From the NCBI GenBank assembly GCA_011049795.1, contig DRHD01000340.1, positions 1 to 10,063 of the forward strand: a DNA stretch of 10,063 bases, read 5' to 3'. Origin of the DNA: Porticoccus sp. (GTDB lineage: Bacteria; Pseudomonadota; Gammaproteobacteria; Pseudomonadales; Porticoccaceae). The notes beneath the pieces were generated by a model, which did not search any database, had not been told where the DNA came from, and saw only the letters and a list, made by a program, of their open reading frames with translations. Positions 1-6,302 of the stretch are shown one piece after another. The translations under genes were made by a program, and so were the position numbers. Each line of letters starts with the position of its first letter. Within the stretch, counting starts at the first letter, position 1.

Positions 1-260
1 AAAAAAAGCAATACCCCCAAAAAAAGACCAACACCTACTTCCTTTCTATTTATTTTTTTAAGTTGTGAGTTAAACAAATAAACCAATATAGGTAGAGCAA
101 CTAGAAATCTTACGGCTAAAAAAGGTTGAACTTCAAGGTACTTGCCCACCTCTTGCATAGCTACATAACTTGATCCCCACACTACTGCAACACCAACAAC
201 AGTTAGGTCTGTAAAAATTAATCGTTGGTTGCTGAGAGATGAATTTTCTAATTGAGTCAT
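1..260 (-). CDS. EamA/DMT-family transporter, N-terminal part (gene runs off the left edge)
   Basis: This gene is cut by the window edge, and about 86 codons are visible. It starts at the ATG at 260, 15 bases after the stop of the editing-protein gene, with an AAGG ribosome site about seven bases upstream. After a polar start the protein reads VVGVAVVWGSSYVAMQEVGK, then a second hydrophobic stretch (AVRFLVALPILVYLF), a short basic loop (LKKINRKE) and the start of a third helix (VGVGLFLGVLLF). The VWGSS motif in helix 1 and the RF motif opening helix 2 are typical of EamA (drug/metabolite transporter) exporters, which have ten helices and about 300 residues. As the downstream gene of the halogenase operon it probably exports the product; that role and the substrate are inferred from position. 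Confidence 0.82.
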   Translation of the reverse strand, partial: MTQLENSSLSNQRLIFTDLTVVGVAVVWGSSYVAMQEVGKYLEVQPFLAVRFLVALPILVYLFNSQLKKINRKEVGVGLFLGVLLF

Positions 261-275
261 AAATAACCTTATAAT

Positions 276-929
276 TTAGTGTAGTGTGTGAGAGCAATCA
301 TATCCAACTGAAAGAGTTTCTTTTTTCACCTTTATAGACCTAATTTTGAATTCTTCTATCATGCTTGTTTTTTTCACATGGGTTCCAGCGCAATGATCTA
401 TTATCTCATGCCCTATAGTTATTACCCTTAAACCTTCTTCAGAATAAGTCGCCGTGACTGGAAAACCTTTTTTTACGATATTATTAACGTTTTCCTCAAT
501 CATATCTCCTATAATACATTTATCGACATAACTGCAAAGCTGCATAACTACTCTTGACTTCCTTGGTTCATGATTACAACTATAGTAACTAAAACCTTGG
601 CACTTCATAACCGCATTTATCAAATGGCCAGCGGTATGCAGTGCTGCTAGTTTCTTACGATTTTCTTTATCAATTTCGGCTTCAACCGAACCTAACGGTT
701 TATAACCATCCTGCAATTTAAGAAATACAATTCCTTCTTTATTTTTTTTTACCTCTATAACTTTTATTCCATCTATAAAACCAATATCACTCGGTTGCCC
801 CCCTCCTTTGGGATGAAAAATATTTTTCTCAAGGGCAATCCAGCTCTCTCCGCGATACTGAACCACATCTAAGATATTGCTTTTTTTATAAAAACAGTAA
901 GTATTAGATAAATATATTTGTTCTTGCAT
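276..929 (-). CDS. AlaX-like trans-editing aminoacyl-tRNA deacylase, probable self-resistance factor
   Basis: The protein is a stand-alone editing domain related to the second half of alanyl-tRNA synthetase; such proteins hydrolyse wrongly charged tRNA. The N-terminal beta domain carries HPKGGGQPSDIG, the family's glycine-rich motif. The zinc site is complete: HTAGH, then CAGTH near the C-terminus, giving two His, one Cys and one His. Length (217 residues from the ATG at 929, 222 from an upstream TTG at 944) fits AlaX proteins. I prefer the ATG because GGGAAGAG lies just before it. AlaX normally clears Ser- or Gly-tRNA(Ala). Within an operon predicted to make chlorothreonine, a deacylase acting on tRNA charged with the analogue is more likely. 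Fluorothreonine-producing Streptomyces cattleya carries a comparable deacylase with an exporter. The fold is secure; the tRNA substrate is inferred. Confidence 0.85.
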   Translation of the reverse strand: MQEQIYLSNTYCFYKKSNILDVVQYRGESWIALEKNIFHPKGGGQPSDIGFIDGIKVIEVKKNKEGIVFLKLQDGYKPLGSVEAEIDKENRKKLAALHTAGHLINAVMKCQGFSYYSCNHEPRKSRVVMQLCSYVDKCIIGDMIEENVNNIVKKGFPVTATYSEEGLRVITIGHEIIDHCAGTHVKKTSMIEEFKIRSIKVKKETLSVGYDCSHTLH

Positions 930-959
930 AACGGCTCTTCCCAACTACAATGAAAATAA

Positions 960-984
960 GGTCTGGCAACAAAAATACCAGACC
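960..984 (-). terminator. Intercistronic hairpin after the halogenase gene (attenuator or weak terminator)
   Basis: A perfect 7-bp inverted repeat, GGTCTGG at 960-966 and CCAGACC at 978-984, encloses an 11-base loop between the halogenase stop (995) and the editing-protein start (929). Read on the minus strand, the stem is followed by TTATTTTC, a loose U-rich tract. It may lower transcription of the two resistance genes relative to the biosynthetic genes, or stabilise the upstream mRNA end. The stem is short and the U tract is imperfect, so full termination is unlikely. Confidence 0.5.
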
Positions 985-994
985 CAATTTTAAA

Positions 995-1948
995 TCATTT
1001 AACAACAAAAGGAGTTCCTTTAAGAGTAGTTTCTCTATACTTATTGGCCCCTCCACTTTTATCTTCACCACTTACTAGTACATTTCCAAAATTATCAAGT
1101 GGTATTTTCCCTCCATATTCATCTACTACTTTTGTATTTGGGTACACAGTGACACTTGAAGGTACATAGCGAGTTGCAAAACCCATCCGGTATTTCTTCC
1201 TATCGGTATTAATATTAGGAAGCGAAGCATGCATTAAAGTAGACCAAAAAATTAAGCACTGACCGCGTTTCATAACTACCGGAAATGCTTTACTTTCATC
1301 GGGACTCCACTCAGGGTCAATCTTTAAGTCTCTATAATCATAACCAAAAAATCCTCTGCTAAGACCATCCTTTTGAAGAGCATTGATCCTCTCAGGTTTG
1401 AATTCCATTGTTTTTTGTTCATCATAATTCATTTTTTTATGGGAGCCGGGAATCAGCTGTAGGCACCCATTTTCTTTAGTTGAGTCTGTAAATGCAGTCC
1501 AAACTGTTAATGTCCCCCCATTAAAATTATCTTCACTTTCCCCAGGCCAAAGAATTTGAGGTTTTCCACTCGCATTCGCAAATGTATCGGCCTGATGCCA
1601 ATCAGTTCCTTCATCGCCTGGGTATTTTGGGAAAAACTCTGTTCTCCAACATAAAACATTATCCCCCAATATAGATACTACCCGATCAACAATGTGTCTA
1701 TTACAAATATGAGATGCAAGTTCATCTATATCCAGGTGGCGATCATAATTTGAAATATTGGTGACTCCACCATGAGAGTCGACTGGGTATGCTGCATAAC
1801 TCCTATCCGGTATTTTTCTTCTAATTTTATCCCAAAGTGAGTCCATCTCTTCAGGCGAATAGATTGAAAAAGGGCCTATAAAACCATTCTTTTCAAAAGA
1901 ATTTAACTCTTCAGGGCTAAGGCAAAAAAGTTTATTTGAATTACTCAT
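995..1948 (-). CDS. SyrB2-type Fe(II)/2-oxoglutarate-dependent halogenase (probable threonyl-carrier-protein 4-chlorinase)
   Basis: This 317-residue protein belongs to the phytanoyl-CoA dioxygenase superfamily but is a halogenase. The iron site reads DWHQAD, with His118 and Ala120 where hydroxylases have an Asp; this HxA change opens an iron site for chloride. The distal His is His240 in STLMHAS. From memory it matches SyrB2 of syringomycin biosynthesis over long runs: [63 protein letters not shown]. SyrB2 residues Asn123 and Thr143 near the chloride correspond to Asn125 and Thr148. Known chemistry: O2, 2-oxoglutarate and chloride convert carrier-bound L-threonine to 4-chloro-L-threonine. The start at 1948 has AGAGGAAC eight bases upstream. 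The gene follows the carrier-protein gene by 42 bases. Halogenation is well supported; threonine as substrate rests on the adjacent adenylation enzyme. Confidence 0.95.
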   Translation of the reverse strand: MSNSNKLFCLSPEELNSFEKNGFIGPFSIYSPEEMDSLWDKIRRKIPDRSYAAYPVDSHGGVTNISNYDRHLDIDELASHICNRHIVDRVVSILGDNVLCWRTEFFPKYPGDEGTDWHQADTFANASGKPQILWPGESEDNFNGGTLTVWTAFTDSTKENGCLQLIPGSHKKMNYDEQKTMEFKPERINALQKDGLSRGFFGYDYRDLKIDPEWSPDESKAFPVVMKRGQCLIFWSTLMHASLPNINTDRKKYRMGFATRYVPSSVTVYPNTKVVDEYGGKIPLDNFGNVLVSGEDKSGGANKYRETTLKGTPFVVK

Positions 1949-1990
1949 TTTCGTTCCTCTTTTTCATACAGTTTGTGAGTTTATCAAAGC

Positions 1991-2197
1991 TTAATCTATA
2001 CTAGATTGAAGCAAATTCAGCATTGAAATTTTAACTCCATACTCATGCTCATACCTTGCTATCAACTCGATAGCTAAAAGAGAGTTACCACCAATATCAA
2101 GAAAATTATCATCTCCATTTATTGTTTGATCATCCAACATTTCTCGAACCCACTCGACAAATACTTCTCTCTGTTTAATATCACTAATACTTTTCAT
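1991..2197 (-). CDS. Free-standing peptidyl/aminoacyl carrier protein (NRPS T domain)
   Basis: A 68-residue carrier protein with the phosphopantetheine site DNFLDIGGNSLLAIEL; Ser39 is the expected attachment residue. The N-terminal helix (VFVEWVREML) and the later helix (IARYEHEYGVKISM) complete the usual four-helix domain, and the length is that of a lone T domain. Its ATG overlaps the TGA of the adenylation gene in an ATGA, so translation is probably coupled. It should hold threonine as a thioester for the halogenase. In syringomycin biosynthesis the equivalent is fused to the adenylation domain as SyrB1; here the two are separate proteins. It needs a phosphopantetheinyl transferase, none of which is encoded in the window. 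Confidence 0.92.
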   Translation of the reverse strand: MKSISDIKQREVFVEWVREMLDDQTINGDDNFLDIGGNSLLAIELIARYEHEYGVKISMLNLLQSSID

Positions 2198-3696
2198 TCA
2201 TTTCTCCATTTTTTCATTAATTGCCTTTTATCTATTTTCCCATTTAATGTTCTCTCTATTTCTCTTACTTCTACAAAGTAGGTAGGCATCATATAACTTA
2301 CTAACAACTTTCTAGACATAAGCTTTACCTCCTTAGTTTTAAATTGGTTTCCTGAAGTATTTTCATAAAAGCAAACAAGCTCCTCACCACTAATGTCGTT
2401 ATCGGCTTTAAGTACAGCTAAAATATTAATACCTGGCAATGTCGCCAACCTAGCTTCAACCTCTCCAATCTCTACCCTATATCCTCTTATTTTTACTTGA
2501 TTATCATCGCGTCCCAAATACTCAAGCACGCCATCTTTATTTTCCTTTACGATATCACCGCTTTTATAAAAAACATTTTTCCCATTATTGAGCTTAACAA
2601 AATTATTATTTGTCTTCTCCTCGTCAAATATATATCCCAAGGACATCTGCGGCCCGCTTAAAAAAAGCTCTCCCTCATTACTATAATTGCCACTTTTATC
2701 TAATATTACGTAAGAAAACCCAGGTAACACTTTTCCAATAATAGAATCACTTGTACCTATTTCTTTTTCAGTAATTTCATGATATGTAGCATGAACAGTT
2801 GTTTCTGTTATTCCATACATATTGATTAGCATCACTCCTTTACCCCTTAATTTATGAAAAGAGTTTTCATAAATTATTGTATTTAGCCTTTCCCCTCCAA
2901 ATATTAAATATCTCAAGCTAAGCTGTGTGTTATCGATTAATTTAAATTGCAAATTTCTATATGCTGTTGGTGTTTGATTTAAAACTGTAACTCTATTTTT
3001 AACTAAATATTCTGCAAATTTACTTATTTCGATTATCATCAATTCATCTGGAATAATTAGCTTTGCTCCATACCACAGAGCGCCCCATATTTCCCATACG
3101 GAGAAATCAAAAGCATACGAGTGACATAAAACCCAAACATCCTCCTCATTGAAATCGAACAAGCTCTCTGTATTCAATAGTAACTGCTCAACATTCTTAT
3201 GACTTACACCTACTCCTTTAGGCTCACCAGTAGTGCCTGAAGTATAAATAACATAGGCTAAGTTCTCTTGTATTAAAGAATGAACATCTCTATAGTCATC
3301 AAGTAATGTTATTACTATTTCCCCACAACTGTATGATATTTTTGCTTTTGGGTTTGAGTTTTTTAAAATATAATTTTGTCTTTCAGGTGGGTTTTTTAAA
3401 TCGATTGGAATATAAAAACCCCCTGCCTTCAATACTGCGACTATATATACAATCAACTCCACAGAGTGGGAAAGCATTATAGCAACTCCCTCTCCTTCAT
3501 TGACACCCATAGCTATAATCTCAGCACACCTCTTATTTGCTAACGAATTAAGCTCTTGATACGTGTATTGTTTTTCACTATCGCTAATTGCTATTTTTTC
3601 TCCATACAACAATGCATTGTATTCAAATTTTTTTACTAATTCTTTATCACTTCGACATTCTAATTGTAGATAGCCTTCTGGGCTCCCCTTAATCAT
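2194..3696 (-). CDS. Free-standing NRPS adenylation enzyme predicted to activate L-threonine
   Basis: This 500-residue ANL-superfamily enzyme should form aminoacyl-AMP and load the carrier protein. The core motifs are present in order: LKAGGFYIPID (A2), YTSGTTGEPKG at 151-161 (A3), FDFSVWEI at 196-203 (A4), NMYGITETT at 292-300 (A5), GELFLSG (A6), YKSGD (A7), GRDDNQVKIRGYRVE (A8) and NGKIDK with Lys487 (A10). Aligned by eye to GrsA-Phe, the pocket residues are D197, F198, W201, N240, I265, G267, M293, V301, H302 and K487, i.e. DFWNIGMVHK, the established threonine code. No condensation, carrier or thioesterase domain is attached. The ATG at 3696 has AAGGGGG just upstream, supporting this start. 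It is the first gene of the operon and ends in an ATGA overlap with the carrier gene. Wobble positions are strongly AT-biased, unlike genes to the right. Confidence 0.94.
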   Translation of the reverse strand: MIKGSPEGYLQLECRSDKELVKKFEYNALLYGEKIAISDSEKQYTYQELNSLANKRCAEIIAMGVNEGEGVAIMLSHSVELIVYIVAVLKAGGFYIPIDLKNPPERQNYILKNSNPKAKISYSCGEIVITLLDDYRDVHSLIQENLAYVIYTSGTTGEPKGVGVSHKNVEQLLLNTESLFDFNEEDVWVLCHSYAFDFSVWEIWGALWYGAKLIIPDELMIIEISKFAEYLVKNRVTVLNQTPTAYRNLQFKLIDNTQLSLRYLIFGGERLNTIIYENSFHKLRGKGVMLINMYGITETTVHATYHEITEKEIGTSDSIIGKVLPGFSYVILDKSGNYSNEGELFLSGPQMSLGYIFDEEKTNNNFVKLNNGKNVFYKSGDIVKENKDGVLEYLGRDDNQVKIRGYRVEIGEVEARLATLPGINILAVLKADNDISGEELVCFYENTSGNQFKTKEVKLMSRKLLVSYMMPTYFVEVREIERTLNGKIDKRQLMKKWRNE

Positions 3697-3763
3697 TATA
3701 CCCCCTTATTTTTTCCGCTGTGCTATCTAAATATTCCATACAAGGTGGATCAATAGACTTGCT

Positions 3764-3816
3764 GTTCTGCATGACAACTGTTCCGTATACCGTACATATG
3801 GTATAGCATACAGAAC
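3764..3816. promoter_or_regulatory. Candidate operator: large imperfect dyad plus an extra half-site upstream of the halogenase operon
   Basis: Two 16-base half-sites, GTTCCGTATACCGTAC at 3780-3795 and its inverted partner at 3801-3816 (read on the minus strand GTTCTGTATGCTATAC), match at 12 of 16 positions around a 5-base centre. All four differences are transitions. A third copy of the core, GTTCTGCATG, starts at 3764, exactly 16 bases before the first. The block lies 70-120 bases upstream of the adenylation start, where promoter and operator are expected. Minus-strand candidates include TTGGAT with TATACC (18-base gap) and TTGTCA overlapping the extra half-site. A dimeric repressor or activator is likely; none is encoded here, so the regulator's identity is unknown. 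Confidence 0.5.
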
Positions 3817-4015
3817 GAAAGACATCCAAGGAAAAATAGAAAAAAAAACCTTAAAGTGGCATAAAAAATTGATTTAACTAGAAATATTAGCTACATAAAA
3901 ACCTCATATGCCTTCTCATGAATCAATTATTCACACTGCAGCACGGCTTCAGCACGCCACTCAACCTAAAGTTAGCTTTATGCTTTATGTATCCCTAGCC
4001 AGCACAAAAAACGCC
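3817..4015. other. Non-coding junction between the AT-rich operon and the chromosome-like region
   Basis: About 200 bases between the candidate operator and the DUF952 gene. It contains an A-tract (3840-3848) and AT-rich sequence to about 3910, after which composition begins to rise. A weak plus-strand promoter-like pair, TTGATT at 3869-3874 and TACATA at 3892-3897 with a 17-base gap, could serve the DUF952 gene. I see no tRNA, integrase, transposase or clear direct-repeat attachment site here. Confidence 0.4.
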
Positions 4016-4360
4016 ATGCGCTTATTCAGAGTCATCAGTAAAACTATTTGGGATCAAACTCAGCAACTTGGCTATGTGCCCCGCTGCGGAAACGATCATA
4101 AGCTCGACTGCGTTCATTTGAATGTTGAAGAAGCTGTTCTTTTTATCGCCAACAAGTACTTCGTCTATGCAGAAGCACCGTTAGTGTTAGAGATTGATGA
4201 TGCGCTATTTAACGACCGCATTGAGTGGTTGCCTCCCAGCGATGAGCAGCCCTGGCTGCAACCGAGAGCGCATATCGACAACCTACCCCAAGCAGCCATC
4301 ATCACCGCCACACCTCTTAGCTACCGAGATGGGCTTTTTGGGTTGGGAGAAAATCGCTAG
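4016..4360 (+). CDS. DUF952 family protein, function unknown
   Basis: The product from the ATG at 4016 is about 114 residues. It begins MRLFRVISKTIWDQ and contains a VHLNVEEAVLFIANKYF helix, the PLVLEIDDALF strand, an RIEWLPPS segment, an aromatic and His-containing loop (RAHIDNLPQA), and ends near DGLFGLGENR. This order matches DUF952, a small cytoplasmic domain of about 110 residues with no established activity. The reading frame stays open upstream to an ATG at 3908, with another ATG at 3980. The extra 36 residues do not resemble the family and none of the three starts has a clear ribosome site, so I chose 4016 on family length. It stands alone on the plus strand beside the island boundary, with no operon partner. 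Confidence 0.7.
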   Translation: MRLFRVISKTIWDQTQQLGYVPRCGNDHKLDCVHLNVEEAVLFIANKYFVYAEAPLVLEIDDALFNDRIEWLPPSDEQPWLQPRAHIDNLPQAAIITATPLSYRDGLFGLGENR

Positions 4361-4703
4361 AAGATCATGCGGAATATAAGGGAAATCAAAAGCAGATATC
4401 CACTTTCCAATACAATCCCCGTTTCGCACCAAAAATGAGATACCCCCTAGAAACGCGCACTAAGTTGGACGTTTTTATCGATGTGTGCTGTCTTCAAATA
4501 ATGTATCAACTTTTACTTATATAACTAAAACAAAGGGTTAATTTAATTTGGCACATCACCTGCATATGTTCAAATACTACGCTTATTGGCCGGATAATTA
4601 GAGCCCTGAAGATTAATTCAACGCAGCGCCTGCTGCAGTAGGACGACATCGCGTTACTGAAAGGACTCTACTTGCCTGCCTATGACTTCATAGAGAGGTA
4701 GCA
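4361..4703. other. Intergenic region and leader ahead of the amine oxidase operon
   Basis: This 343-base stretch holds no convincing gene; the longest small frame I followed (ATG at 4368) encodes about 23 residues without recognisable features. It holds a sigma-54-like element at 4549-4564 preceded by an AT-rich tract (about 4500-4548) of the kind where a bending protein or enhancer might sit. A leader of about 130 bases then leads to the amine oxidase ATG at 4704, which has GAGAGG as ribosome site. No strong terminator for the DUF952 gene was seen. Confidence 0.6.
4549..4564 (+). promoter_or_regulatory. Candidate sigma-54 (-24/-12) promoter of the amine oxidase operon
   Basis: TGGCACATCACCTGCA has the invariant GG (4550-4551) and GC (4562-4563) at the correct 10-base spacing. 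It agrees with TGGCAC-N5-TTGCA except for C in place of the first T of TTGC. Transcription would start near 4575. Sigma-54 promoters often serve nitrogen and amine catabolism and need an enhancer-binding activator, not seen here. It is a single-site match made by eye. Confidence 0.5.
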
Positions 4704-6290
4704 ATGTCATTCAATCCAGAAGGGGTAACGCGTCGGTCTTTTTTAGGCATGGTGGGCGCGGTGGCGGGGGCTGCGGCCATGTATTCCGCAATGAGCACAA
4801 TGGGCTTTGCATCTCAGTCTAATTGGCGAGGGCGCTTAAACCTACAGGGAGCTCCTGATAATACCAATATCTTAATCTTAGGGGCTGGTTTAGCAGGTAT
4901 GACGGCCGCCTTCGAGCTGCGCAACGCTGGCTATAACGTCAAGGTTCTTGAGTATCGCGACAAAGCGGGTGGCCGCTGCTGGACGTTACGCGGCGGAGAC
5001 AGCTACACCGAGCTGGGCGGCTTTACTCAGCAAATCGATTTTGCCGAAGGCAACTACCTCAATCCAGGCCCATGGAGAATCCCCTCGGATCACTTCGCCG
5101 TATTGGATTACTGCAAACGCTTTGGGGTAAAGCTTGAGCCCTTTATCCAAGTCAACTACAACGCTTACCTACACGACTCAGAGGCCTTCAATGGCCAGCC
5201 TCAACGCTTTAAGGAAGTGGCCACCGATTTCAGAGGGCACGTCGCAGAGTTACTAGCCAAAGTCGTAGATCAAACCGGGCTAGACCAGGCGGTGAGTGCG
5301 GAAGATGCAGAAAAACTGGTGGCTGCGCTTAAACGCTATGGCGCACTAAATGACAGCCTAGACTATGTAACGGGCAGTGAGTCTTCTACCTTCCGTGGCT
5401 GGAGTCACCCGGAAGGCGGCGGCGTGGATGGAAAGCCGGAGCCTTCTCAGGTCAATTCGCTATCAGAGATACTTAACTCAACGCTGTGGCGCAACCTTAC
5501 CGCGGGCGACAACCTACATATGCAGTCCACCATTTTCCAGCCAGTGGGTGGAATGGACATGATTGCAAAAGGGTTTGAAGAACAGGTTGGCGAGCTGATT
5601 ACCTACAACGCGAAAGTGACTCGCATACGCCACGAAGACGACCAAGTAACCGCTTCTTGGATATCTGCCGATAGTGGTAGCAATGAGCAGACAGAAACGG
5701 CCGATTACTGTATCTGCACCATTCCGTTTTCCGTGCTTAGCCAGATTGACCATGACTTCTCACCGCGCATGAGCAAGATTATTGATTCGATGCCCTATGC
5801 ATCAGCCTTCAAGGCTGGCATTGAGTTTAAGCGGCGCTTTTGGGAAGAGGACGAACATATCTATGGCGGCATTAGCTATACCAATCTGCCCATTACATTA
5901 ATTTCTTACCCACCTTACAACATGTTTAGCGATGGCCCAGGCGTCCTTTTAGCGGCTTACCCCTGGGGCGCCTATGCCTATCAATTTAACGCCCTCTCCC
6001 CCGATGAACGTCTCGACAAAGTGATGGAGTACGGTTCGCAGATTCACCCTCAATATTACGATGAGTTCAAAACCGGTGCTTCAGTCGCATGGCATCGTGT
6101 TCCATGGACATTAGGTTGCTATGGCCTATGGCAAGACCGCGAAGCGGACTACCAGGATGCCACCGCGATGGATGGCCGAACGCTAATGGCAGGCGAACAT
6201 ATCTCCTATCTACCCGCCTGGATGGAAGGGGCTGTTCTCTCCGCATTGGATGCCGTCGAACGCCTACACACCACCATTACTGAGGCTTGA
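4704..6290 (+). CDS. Tat-exported FAD-dependent amine oxidase/dehydrogenase
   Basis: A 528-residue flavoprotein of the amine oxidase (MAO/polyamine oxidase) family. The N-terminus has a twin-arginine signal, TRRSFLGM at 9-16, then a hydrophobic stretch to about residue 37, so it is folded with FAD and exported. The Rossmann site is ILILGAGLAGMTAAFEL (GxGxxG at 60-65), with Glu83 in VKVLEYRDKAGGR as ribose ligand and the GGR motif at 89-91. The C-terminal flavin signature, AGEHISYLPAWMEGAV at about 496-511, is present. The enzyme should oxidise an amine or amino acid to an imine. The cytochrome c gene starts 12 bases downstream, suggesting electrons go to cytochrome c and not to O2, as in the nicotine oxidoreductase NicA2 with its cytochrome. 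The substrate cannot be told from sequence. The start is supported by GAGAGG and the intact Tat motif. Confidence 0.9.
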   Translation: MSFNPEGVTRRSFLGMVGAVAGAAAMYSAMSTMGFASQSNWRGRLNLQGAPDNTNILILGAGLAGMTAAFELRNAGYNVKVLEYRDKAGGRCWTLRGGDSYTELGGFTQQIDFAEGNYLNPGPWRIPSDHFAVLDYCKRFGVKLEPFIQVNYNAYLHDSEAFNGQPQRFKEVATDFRGHVAELLAKVVDQTGLDQAVSAEDAEKLVAALKRYGALNDSLDYVTGSESSTFRGWSHPEGGGVDGKPEPSQVNSLSEILNSTLWRNLTAGDNLHMQSTIFQPVGGMDMIAKGFEEQVGELITYNAKVTRIRHEDDQVTASWISADSGSNEQTETADYCICTIPFSVLSQIDHDFSPRMSKIIDSMPYASAFKAGIEFKRRFWEEDEHIYGGISYTNLPITLISYPPYNMFSDGPGVLLAAYPWGAYAYQFNALSPDERLDKVMEYGSQIHPQYYDEFKTGASVAWHRVPWTLGCYGLWQDREADYQDATAMDGRTLMAGEHISYLPAWMEGAVLSALDAVERLHTTITEA

Positions 6291-6302
6291 GGAGTTCGCG
6301 AT

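Noticed and set aside
995..1948. Ordinary phytanoyl-CoA or ectoine hydroxylase
   Set aside because: The iron site is HxA instead of HxD, and the sequence matches SyrB2 over long runs.
3697..3907. Riboswitch or T-box leader ahead of the threonine-activating operon
   Set aside because: I found no T-box consensus, specifier loop or terminator/antiterminator pair; the dyad is better explained as an operator.
3908..4015. N-terminal extension of the DUF952 protein as a signal or separate domain
   Set aside because: The extra 36 residues are not hydrophobic enough for a signal peptide and resemble no family; the family begins near the Met at 4016.
5514..5753. Minus-strand frame within the amine oxidase gene
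   Set aside because: It lies antisense inside a gene with full FAD-domain support, and its residues form no known motif.
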